Positions 1-4,654 of a stretch of DNA of 6,635 nucleotides are shown here, one piece after another. Both the position numbers and the translations under genes were made by a program. Below the pieces are notes generated by a model that did not search any database, was not told where the DNA came from, and saw only the letters and a program-made list of their open reading frames with translations. How positions within the stretch are numbered: the stretch's first letter is position 1; the number at the start of each line of letters is the position of its first letter. Source of the DNA: JAZLFH01 sp045615705 (GTDB lineage: Bacteria > Bacillota > Clostridia > UMGS1883); NCBI GenBank assembly GCA_045615705.1, contig JAZLFH010000031.1, positions 1 through 6,635 of the forward strand, in the 5' to 3' direction.

Positions 1-303
1 TCCGATAATGAATTAAAGGCACTTGCAAGGGATTTTAACAATAATATAACTATGCTCCGTCTTATCGGTAAATATGCAGATGAAAGAGCAGTTAATGGCA
101 ATATTGAAATGAGAATTCTTGCCCAAAGATTAAAAAATGCACAAATTCCATACAGTAAACCTATTGAAAGTCTTATATATTGGAGTAAACAAGATTTGCG
201 TGAGGATAGAGCAAAATCGGACGGGATAGCAAAAAGATATGACGAGGAAGCCGAAAAAATCACCGCAGAAGCAGAAAAAATATTTATAAAGGTTGATGAG
301 TGA
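1..303 (+). CDS. Unrecognised protein, C-terminal 100 residues (5' end outside window)
   Basis: The reading frame is open from the first base and ends at TGA 301-303, so this is the C-terminal part of a longer protein. An internal ATG at 52 is unlikely to be the real start because the frame continues upstream without a stop and no ribosome binding site precedes it. The visible part is hydrophilic and mostly helical in character. It ends in a Glu/Lys/Ala-rich stretch (EEAEKITAEAEKIF) that could be an amphipathic or coiled-coil helix. There are no Cys, no membrane segment and no catalytic motif that I recognise. The next small gene starts 20 nt downstream on the same strand, suggesting one operon. 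G+C is about 35% by hand count. A mobile-element or phage origin is possible from its position next to ssrA, but nothing in the protein proves it. Confidence 0.7.
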   Translation, partial: SDNELKALARDFNNNITMLRLIGKYADERAVNGNIEMRILAQRLKNAQIPYSKPIESLIYWSKQDLREDRAKSDGIAKRYDEEAEKITAEAEKIFIKVDE

Positions 304-323
304 TGAAATTGAGAGGATAGTTT

Positions 324-563
324 ATGAACAAGCCAATAATTAAAAGACTTTCAGAACTTGAAAAAGAGTTTTTCCGTGATGTGTGGGCTGATGTTACATA
401 CAATGACGGAAGAAAAGAACGGTTAAAGATGTTAGATGTTTTGAATATGTATATAAACGGTGGAACTCCGCCAAAGATAACCGATGTATCATTTATAGGT
501 GATGTATCACGGCAGGGGATTTTGCCTGACCTTGTAAAATACTTTATCGAAACAAGCAAATAA
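324..563 (+). CDS. Small unrecognised protein, 79 aa
   Basis: This is a complete short gene. GAGAGG at 311-316 lies 7 nt before the ATG and the stop is TAA 561-563. The product is soluble and charged, with no signal peptide, membrane segment or Cys. Its N-terminal third is a Lys/Glu-rich helix-like segment (RLSELEKEFFRDVWADV). A middle stretch reads YNDGRKERLKMLDVLNMYINGG, and the C-terminus (LPDLVKYFIETSK) looks helical. I do not recognise the family. It follows the preceding gene by 20 nt, so the two are probably co-transcribed, and a terminator starts within a few bases of its stop. The good start site, clean spacing and terminator argue that it is a real gene rather than a chance frame. 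Confidence 0.7.
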   Translation: MNKPIIKRLSELEKEFFRDVWADVTYNDGRKERLKMLDVLNMYINGGTPPKITDVSFIGDVSRQGILPDLVKYFIETSK

Positions 564-565
564 AT

Positions 566-610
566 AAGAAAAAAGCGGTTAGATTTTTACATCTAATCCG
601 CTTTCTTTTT
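566..610. terminator. Bidirectional intrinsic terminator between the left genes and ssrA
   Basis: The arms AAAGCGGTTAGAT (572-584) and ATCTAATCCGCTTT (591-604) pair through 12-13 bp with one bulged T and a 6-base loop. On the + strand the hairpin runs into TTTCTTTTT (602-610). On the - strand it runs into TTTTTTCTTATTT (566-574 and leftward). It can therefore end both the 1-563 operon and the tmRNA precursor. For tmRNA it implies a 3' extension of nearly 80 nt to be trimmed. Confidence 0.85.
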
Positions 611-682
611 GTGTTGGTATTAAAGCCAAACCGTTACTACAAAAGCATTTTTGAGGTAATAGGTGTTCACTTTATACCTTGT

Positions 683-1023
683 TGGTGGAAGCGAGGGGAG
701 TTGAACCCCTGTCCGAAAACACAGCCACACAGCTTTCTACGAGCGTAGTCAAGCATTTACATTCCCTTTCCCAAACGACTCTTGACGGTCTTTTGGGTCA
801 GGTAGTTTCATTTGTCATGTCCGGGGCAAAACTTACCCGAATCACGTTCACTGCAAATTGACGCTTTATACGAGCCGCAGTCCTCTCGTATAAAACGGCT
901 GCTTAATTAAGCAGCGTAAGAATAATTTTTTGCGTTTATTTTTAAAGTTTGGACTTTTATAGTGGTGTCCGCCACTGCTCGCTTACTGTGTTTTTACATC
1001 CCCGTCGAAACCCTTACGCCCCC
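683..1023 (-). ncRNA. ssrA: Transfer-messenger RNA (tmRNA)
   Basis: tmRNA rescues ribosomes stalled on mRNAs without stop codons, acting as an alanyl-tRNA and then as a template for a degradation tag. The 341-nt molecule reads right to left. The 5' acceptor strand GGGGGCG (1023-1017) pairs with CGCTTCC (693-687) over 7 bp and includes a G3-U70 wobble, the alanine identity element. The discriminator A and CCA are encoded, ending at 683. The T arm is AGGGG-TTCAACT-CCCCT. The 5' TTTCGACGGGG and 3' GTAGAAAGC and TTTTCGGAC blocks are conserved tmRNA signatures. Helix H2 is visible as 9 paired bases, 986-994 with 716-724. The tag frame is at 907-933, with its stop codon in a palindromic H5 hairpin (898-915). 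It is preceded by smpB, 3 nt away, with no promoter of its own visible at the correct distance. It is therefore probably processed from a smpB-ssrA transcript by RNase P. Confidence 0.97.
907..933 (-). other. tmRNA tag reading frame, AKNYSYAA plus stop
   Basis: Read on the - strand, the frame is GCA AAA AAT TAT TCT TAC GCT GCT TAA. The resume codon GCA follows AUAAAC, with an A at -4 as is usual in tmRNAs. The stop lies in the H5 hairpin, also the usual arrangement. The tag is 8 residues after the charged Ala. It ends YAA instead of the common LAA, VAA or IAA. The resume codon is inferred from position and from known tags. Confidence 0.85.
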
Positions 1024-1026
1024 ATA

Positions 1027-1488
1027 TTATCTGTTTTGTTCCTTTATTGCCCTTTCGATATTTCTTTTTGCATCTCTTTTTGCCATATCTTCTCTTTTAT
1101 CATAGAGTTTTTTCCCTCGGCAAAGTCCGATTTCTGCTTTGATATTTTTGCCTTTCAAATACACCGACAACAGAATCAGGGTATATCCTTTTTGCGAAAC
1201 AAGTCCCGTAAGGCGGTTTATCTCTTTTTTATGCATCAAAAGTTTTTTTGGTCTTAACGGGTCTTTATTAAAGATATTTCCCTTCTCGTAAGGCGAAATA
1301 TTCATCGAAAGCACAAAAATCTCGCCGTTTTTGATTTCACAATAACTTTCTTTGACGCTTACTTTCCCGCTCCGGATACTTTTTACCTCCGTACCGAAAA
1401 GTTCTATGCCCGCCTCAAAGGTTTCTTCAACGAAATATTCGTGGTACGCTTTTTTATTTTGTGCAATTTTTTTAATAGCTGCTTCCAT
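1027..1488 (-). CDS. smpB: SsrA-binding protein SmpB
   Basis: SmpB binds the tRNA-like domain of tmRNA, carries it to stalled ribosomes and places its C-terminal tail in the empty mRNA channel. The 153-aa product is of normal family length. It shows the N-terminal NKKAYHEY block (11-18), the EAGIELFGTEVKSIRSGKV block (25-43) that forms the RNA-binding OB-fold core, NISPYEKGN, and the C-terminal tail GKKLYDKRE followed by a basic helix. I chose ATG 1488 because the family begins around here, with GGAG at 1503-1500 upstream (spacing 11 nt, somewhat long). A longer frame from 1530 starts inside the terminator hairpin and adds 14 residues foreign to the family. The stop TAA is only 3 nt before the mature tmRNA 5' end. 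rnr, which often sits between secG and smpB in Firmicutes, is absent here. Confidence 0.96.
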   Translation of the reverse strand: MEAAIKKIAQNKKAYHEYFVEETFEAGIELFGTEVKSIRSGKVSVKESYCEIKNGEIFVLSMNISPYEKGNIFNKDPLRPKKLLMHKKEINRLTGLVSQKGYTLILLSVYLKGKNIKAEIGLCRGKKLYDKREDMAKRDAKRNIERAIKEQNR

Positions 1489-1506
1489 AAAAATAAATTC
1501 TCCGAC

Positions 1507-1532
1507 AAAAAATGCACTCAAAGAGTGCATTT
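1507..1532 (-). terminator. Intrinsic terminator or attenuator between secG and smpB
   Basis: On the - strand, AAATGCACTC, a TTT loop and GAGTGCATTT form a perfect 10-bp stem followed by a run of six T (three of them also able to pair at the stem base). It begins 11 nt after the secG stop and ends 18 nt before the smpB ATG. It is a good match to a Rho-independent terminator. Because the remaining gap is too short for a full promoter, it may act as a partial terminator that sets smpB-ssrA level by readthrough. Confidence 0.8.
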
Positions 1533-1543
1533 AATGGTTTAAA

Positions 1544-1777
1544 CTACTTTACAAGTGAAACGACAACCGACAAAACTATGAAGAGTACTGCAAAAATTGC
1601 CGTAAGCTTTTCAAGTCTTCCTTCACGAGTCTTTGCCTTGTTTTTACTGAAAAATGTATCACCTGTTGTTCCCATAAGTGCATTTGCCTCTCTTGGATCC
1701 TTGCCCTGTTGTAAAAGAACTATTGCCGAAAGTGCAAGGGCAACAACAATATAAATTATTGTCAACGCTAATTTCAT
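1544..1777 (-). CDS. secG: Preprotein translocase subunit SecG
   Basis: SecG is the small membrane subunit that, with SecY and SecE, forms the protein-conducting channel and aids SecA-driven export. The 77-aa product has the family's two membrane spans (about residues 3-22 and 58-76). They flank a polar loop containing LLQQGKDP and GDTFFSKNKAKTREGRLEKLT, which resembles the conserved loop of clostridial SecG proteins. The start is ATG 1777, with a perfect GGAGG at 1790-1786 and 8-nt spacing. An upstream in-frame ATG at 1834 is rejected because it lies in the -35 box of the gene's promoter. An extended -10 promoter sits just upstream, giving a leader of about 22 nt. Downstream come the hairpin at 1507-1532, smpB and ssrA, so secretion and ribosome rescue genes share one strand and perhaps one transcript. 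Confidence 0.95.
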   Translation of the reverse strand: MKLALTIIYIVVALALSAIVLLQQGKDPREANALMGTTGDTFFSKNKAKTREGRLEKLTAIFAVLFIVLSVVVSLVK

Positions 1778-1805
1778 ATTTAATTCCTCCAATACATTCT
1801 TCGTG

Positions 1806-1834
1806 AGTATATCACACAAATTTAAGTTTTGCAA
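1806..1834 (-). promoter_or_regulatory. Sigma-A promoter of secG (probably also smpB-ssrA)
   Basis: On the - strand, -35 TTGCAA (1834-1829), a 17-base spacer and -10 TATACT (1811-1806) are preceded by TG at the extended -10 position (TGATATACT). Transcription should start near 1799, about 22 nt before the secG ATG. It is the only convincing promoter on this strand between the E2-like gene and ssrA. Confidence 0.75.
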
Positions 1835-1847
1835 CAGTTTTTTTAAA

Positions 1848-2690
1848 TTAGTCTATGTCATTTACCACGGTTTCGGGTTTTTCGGCAAGTTTTGTCGGAT
1901 TTTCGATTAAGTTTTTAAGAATTTTTGCACTCTTGCCGTAATAATAACCATCGCAAATTCTGTCATCGCACGAAACGGAAAGAATAACGCTCCTCTTTCT
2001 TTCAACACTTCCGTCCCTGTTTATTGCCGGAGTGTTTATGACACCGCTCATTGCGACAAAAATTGAGTTCGTCCCCCAGTCGTACAGGTGGTGGTCAAGC
2101 CCGGTAAGTCCTATGCTCCCGTGGTTTGCGACAAATGCCGTTGCGTGAAACGGGTCAAGGTCAATTACCGCTTTCGGCATCATGTTGTGATATTCAAGCC
2201 ATTTTAATGTATCAATAACCGCTCTTGTTAATCCCCGGGGAAGTTTTGTCAAAAACGCAATCAACTTGTCGTCATCTTCCATAAGTCCGTCTTTTAAAAG
2301 AGCGACTCTCTCGTCAACACGCTTTGCGACATCAAAAACGGTATCTGTCGGCTCAAATCTTATTTTTACGGTCGTTTCTTCACCGTCATCGGCAAACTTT
2401 CTTTTAAGTGCAAATGTAAGGTCAATGGAATTTCTCGCATAAAGCCTTCTTCCCGATGCAAATCTGTTAAGTGCAGGGCGTTGCGAAATCGTCCTTACCA
2501 GAGATGCCAAAACGACATGAAAAAGTGTAATATCCTCATTTTGACTTAAAAAATCATAGGTTTTTTCTATGTCAATAGTGAGGTCAATTCGGTTCATTGA
2601 GCCACTTCTCGTTTCCATCATAAACGGAATTATCTTGGAAAACGGGTCAAGTGTTTTTAAAAGCCTTCCATCGCTTCTTTTATTGAACAT
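1848..2690 (-). CDS. Stand-alone 2-oxoacid dehydrogenase E2-like acyltransferase-fold protein, catalytic His replaced
   Basis: The 280-aa protein corresponds to the catalytic domain of dihydrolipoamide acyltransferases (E2; chloramphenicol acetyltransferase fold). It has no lipoyl or E1/E3-binding domain. Recognisable parts are an N-terminal RSDGRLLKTLDPFSKIIPFMM segment, the VVLASLVRTISQRPALNRF region that matches the E2 core helix, and a C-terminal block near residues 236-262 ending LKNLIENP. E2 and CAT enzymes carry HxxxDG as the active-site motif. Here it reads DRICDG (243-248), with Asp at the position of the catalytic His and the second Asp (247) and Gly kept. Acyl transfer by the usual mechanism is therefore doubtful, and binding of a CoA or acyl ligand or a structural role is possible. 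The start is ATG 2690 with GGGGG 7 nt upstream. No E1 or E3 gene is nearby. It is divergent from nadK and no terminator separates it from secG. Confidence 0.8.
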   Translation of the reverse strand: MFNKRSDGRLLKTLDPFSKIIPFMMETRSGSMNRIDLTIDIEKTYDFLSQNEDITLFHVVLASLVRTISQRPALNRFASGRRLYARNSIDLTFALKRKFADDGEETTVKIRFEPTDTVFDVAKRVDERVALLKDGLMEDDDKLIAFLTKLPRGLTRAVIDTLKWLEYHNMMPKAVIDLDPFHATAFVANHGSIGLTGLDHHLYDWGTNSIFVAMSGVINTPAINRDGSVERKRSVILSVSCDDRICDGYYYGKSAKILKNLIENPTKLAEKPETVVNDID

Positions 2691-2718
2691 TTTTCAGCCC
2701 CCAAAACAAATTTGTATT

Positions 2719-2727
2719 ATTATATCA
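2719..2727 (-). promoter_or_regulatory. Extended -10 promoter of the E2-like gene
   Basis: On the - strand, TGATATAAT gives a perfect TATAAT (2724-2719) with TG at the extended -10 position. No good -35 lies 17 bases upstream (only a T-rich stretch). A TTGACA at 2738-2733 is only 8 bases from the -10, too close to act as its -35. The start site would be near 2712, about 22 nt before the ATG. Confidence 0.55.
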
Positions 2728-2780
2728 CAATATGTCAAAAAAATAAAGACTTATATTTATTCAATTTCCTGCATATTTCC

Positions 2781-2809
2781 TTGACTTTGCATCACTTATA
2801 CATTATAAT
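2781..2809 (+). promoter_or_regulatory. Sigma-A promoter of nadK-argR
   Basis: TTGACT (2781-2786), a 17-base spacer and a perfect TATAAT (2804-2809) match the consensus in 11 of 12 positions. Transcription should start near 2816, giving a leader of about 22 nt that carries GGAGGTGA (2826-2833). A second TATAAT at 2818-2823 has no -35 partner. Confidence 0.85.
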
Positions 2810-2837
2810 GAAAAAAGTATAATGCGGAGGTGATATT

Positions 2838-3680
2838 ATGCCTGTTATCGCACTTGTTTCAAACAGACACATTGCGGAGTTTTCGGATGTTTCCGGTCGC
2901 TTGGCGGCTTCCCTTTCAAAGGGTGCAACCGTGTATGTGGAAGAAGATATTAAGGATTTTTTCCCGAATCTTCCCTCTCTCGATAATGATAAACTTTTTG
3001 AAAAGTCCGATGTAATAGTATCCTTAGGCGGAGACGGAACTCTTTTACGCCACGCAAGAACGGCAAGTAAATACGGAAAATGTATTGTTGGCGTAAACAC
3101 GGGTCATCTCGGGTTTCTGACGGCATTTGACGGGTGTGATATTGAAAATATCGCCAATATGATTTTAAATAACAGATACAAAAAAAAGAGCCGTCTTATG
3201 CTTCGGGCGGAGATTTTAAGAAACGGTGAAAAAATTGAAGAACTTGATGCTTTAAACGACATAGTAATTAAAAGGATTGGTTCTCGGATGCAGGGTATTG
3301 ACTGCTTTTTGGGAAATGACAGGCTCGGCACATATTTTGCGGACGGACTGATAATTTCAACACCAACGGGTTCAACGGCATATTCGCTTTCGGCAGGCGG
3401 TCCGATAATTTCACCCGATACCGATGTCTTTGCGGTAACGCCTATCTGCCCGCACGCACTCTCATCAAGATGCGTTATCGTTCCGTCAGACAAGATGATT
3501 TCTCTTTTTTGCGATGGAGAATCCGAAGTAAGTGCAGACGGAAATGACAGTATAAATATAAAGACAGGCGATGAAGTTCGTCTTTATCGCTCCCCTCTTA
3601 CGGCATATACTGCGGAGGGTGAGGATTCCGATTTTTTTGATGCCGTAAGAAAAAAACTCACGGGAGAGAGGATTAAATGA
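2838..3680 (+). CDS. nadK: NAD kinase
   Basis: This cytoplasmic enzyme phosphorylates NAD to NADP using ATP or polyphosphate and is the sole route to NADP in most bacteria. The 280-aa length is typical. The sequence has the GGDGT motif (64-68) of the diacylglycerol/NAD kinase fold and NTGHLGFL (87-94). It also has ALNDI (138-142) and the long glycine-rich NAD-binding block from DGLIIS to AGGP (169-189), which contains TPTGSTAYS. The start ATG follows a strong GGAGGTGA at 4-nt spacing, downstream of a near-consensus promoter. The stop TGA overlaps the argR start (ATGA), so the two genes are translationally coupled. nadK-argR adjacency is common in Clostridia, often with tlyA before and recN after. 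Neither of those is seen here. Confidence 0.97.
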   Translation: MPVIALVSNRHIAEFSDVSGRLAASLSKGATVYVEEDIKDFFPNLPSLDNDKLFEKSDVIVSLGGDGTLLRHARTASKYGKCIVGVNTGHLGFLTAFDGCDIENIANMILNNRYKKKSRLMLRAEILRNGEKIEELDALNDIVIKRIGSRMQGIDCFLGNDRLGTYFADGLIISTPTGSTAYSLSAGGPIISPDTDVFAVTPICPHALSSRCVIVPSDKMISLFCDGESEVSADGNDSINIKTGDEVRLYRSPLTAYTAEGEDSDFFDAVRKKLTGERIK

Positions 3681-4132
3681 GAACAAAAAGGCAAAACGCA
3701 ATTCTCAGAATTATAACTGAACGACCGATAGAAACTCAAAAAGACCTTTCAAATGCTTTGATTAAGCTTGGCTTTTCGGTTACTCAGGCTACGGTTTCAA
3801 GAGATATTAAAGAACTTCGTTTGATTAAAATTTTAAACGAAAACGGCAGATATGTGTATTCTCAGAGGCATTCGACAGCAGATTTAGACCTTTCGGGAAG
3901 ATTTAATCTCATTTTTGAAAAGTGCGTTGTAGGTATCGACTACGCACTAAACGACATTGTTATTAAGACTCTTTCGGGAATGGCACAAGCGGCGGCGGCT
4001 TCGCTTGATTCCATGAACTACACCGAAATTGTCGGCTCGATAGCAGGTGATGATACCATAATTTTAATCATGCGAAGCGAAGAAAGTGCAAAAAACCTTT
4101 CCTCTACACTAAAAGCACTTTTGAAGCATTAA
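3677..4132 (+). CDS. argR: Arginine repressor ArgR
   Basis: ArgR is an arginine-responsive regulator that represses arginine synthesis and can activate catabolism, acting as a hexamer. The 151-aa length is normal. The N-terminal winged helix-turn-helix contains the recognition segment VTQATVSRDIKEL (35-47). The C-terminal oligomerisation and arginine-binding domain contains TLSGMAQAAAASLD and GSIAGDD (120-126), whose Asp pair (125-126) contacts arginine in known family members. The start ATG overlaps the nadK stop by 4 nt, and GAGAGG lies just upstream inside nadK. No arginine biosynthesis gene is in the window. No convincing hairpin terminator follows; the next 90 bases are very AT-rich, so some readthrough into the redox operon is possible. 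Confidence 0.96.
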   Translation: MRTKRQNAILRIITERPIETQKDLSNALIKLGFSVTQATVSRDIKELRLIKILNENGRYVYSQRHSTADLDLSGRFNLIFEKCVVGIDYALNDIVIKTLSGMAQAAAASLDSMNYTEIVGSIAGDDTIILIMRSEESAKNLSSTLKALLKH

Positions 4133-4183
4133 AAATAAACAAAAAAAATTCAAAAATTTTCATATAATAGTATAAAAAGCGAA

Positions 4184-4212
4184 TTGAAATTTATCCTTTT
4201 TTGATGTATAAT
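4184..4212 (+). promoter_or_regulatory. Candidate sigma-A promoter before the RseC-like gene
   Basis: TTGAAA (4184-4189), 17 bases and TATAAT (4207-4212) fit the consensus well. The predicted start near 4219 would fall inside the ribosome binding site AGGTGA (4215-4220), leaving a leader of only about 7 nt. A separate TATAAT at 4163-4168 lacks a -35 but would leave the ribosome site intact. Which one is used cannot be settled from sequence. Confidence 0.5.
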
Positions 4213-4225
4213 TCAGGTGATTGAT

Positions 4226-4654
4226 ATGGAACGAATCGGCGAAGTTATAAAAGTTAACGGAAAAGATGTTGTCGTAAGAATTAAAAGAGCATCGTCTTGC
4301 GGAGAGAATTGTGCTTCGTGTAAGGGCTGTGCTTCAACATCTGCTACCGTGACGGTTGAAAATGATAAAAAGGTATCGGTGGGAGATATGGTAAAACTCT
4401 CTCTTCGTTCCTCTTCTTTTATTTTGCTTGCGTTTATCGGGTACATTCTTCCCATTTTGCTCACCATCGGAGCGTATTTTTTGTTTTTTGCGTTATTTTC
4501 GAGCGAAGCGGTTGCCGATATAGGTGCAATGGCGGTTTTATTTATTACATTTTTGGTTTTCTTCTTTCTTGATAAAAGAATTTCGGAATTAAAAGTTTTT
4601 AAAAGCAAAATTTCAAAAGTAATCGGAGATGGTTCCTCTGAGCAGGAAAATTAA
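4226..4654 (+). CDS. RseC/MucC-family membrane protein with four-Cys motif (SoxR-reducing system type)
   Basis: The 142-aa protein matches the RseC/MucC family. These are small inner-membrane proteins linked in E. coli to reduction of the SoxR [2Fe-2S] sensor together with Rnf, and to RseC control. An N-terminal cytoplasmic beta-rich segment opens MERIGEVIKV and carries Cys 25, 29, 32 and 35 (C-x3-C-x2-C-x2-C), a likely metal or Fe-S site. Two membrane spans follow (about 63-90 and 95-115), then a charged tail. I chose ATG 4226 because AGGTGA lies 5 nt upstream; a GTG at 4217 in frame is part of that ribosome site. The 3' end overlaps the following ATPase gene by 26 nt. No soxR or rnf gene is visible, so the redox partner here is unknown. 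Its place before a ferredoxin-linked oxidoreductase fits an electron-transfer or Fe-S role by inference. Confidence 0.8.
   Translation: MERIGEVIKVNGKDVVVRIKRASSCGENCASCKGCASTSATVTVENDKKVSVGDMVKLSLRSSSFILLAFIGYILPILLTIGAYFLFFALFSSEAVADIGAMAVLFITFLVFFFLDKRISELKVFKSKISKVIGDGSSEQEN

Noticed and set aside
611..682. Short repeats and hairpins between the terminator and ssrA
   Set aside because: Only 3-7 base matches are present, within chance, and I see no gene or site there beyond the tmRNA 3' precursor.
679..861. A + strand reading frame beginning MLVEARGVEPLSENTATQ
   Set aside because: It is the antisense of the tmRNA 3' region. Similar translations occur wherever tmRNA is conserved and do not indicate a protein.
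898..915. Perfect 18-base palindrome GCTGCTTAATTAAGCAGC, possible operator
   Set aside because: It is the H5 hairpin of tmRNA holding the tag stop codon, so it is already explained.
949..1257. A 102-codon + strand frame
   Set aside because: It lies antisense to tmRNA and smpB, has no ribosome site and an erratic composition.
1489..1530. Upstream ATG extending smpB by 14 residues
   Set aside because: The ATG is inside the terminator hairpin at 1507-1532 and the added residues are not part of the SmpB family; ATG 1488 fits the family length.
1778..1834. Upstream ATG extending secG by 19 residues
   Set aside because: It lies in the -35 box of the secG promoter, upstream of the predicted transcript start; ATG 1777 has a perfect ribosome site.
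2733..2738. TTGACA on the - strand as -35 box for the E2-like gene
   Set aside because: Only 8 bases separate it from the TATAAT at 2724-2719; a 17-base spacing leads to no -10.
3104..3493. A 129-codon - strand frame inside nadK
   Set aside because: It is a shadow of nadK, whose coding is certain from motifs across its length; no ribosome site or family resemblance.
4141..4160. AT-only inverted repeat after argR as a terminator
   Set aside because: The possible stem (AAAATT/AATTTT) has no G-C pairs and is too weak, in a stretch that is AT-rich throughout.
4217..4219. GTG as start of the RseC-like gene
   Set aside because: It is part of the AGGTGA ribosome site serving ATG 4226.
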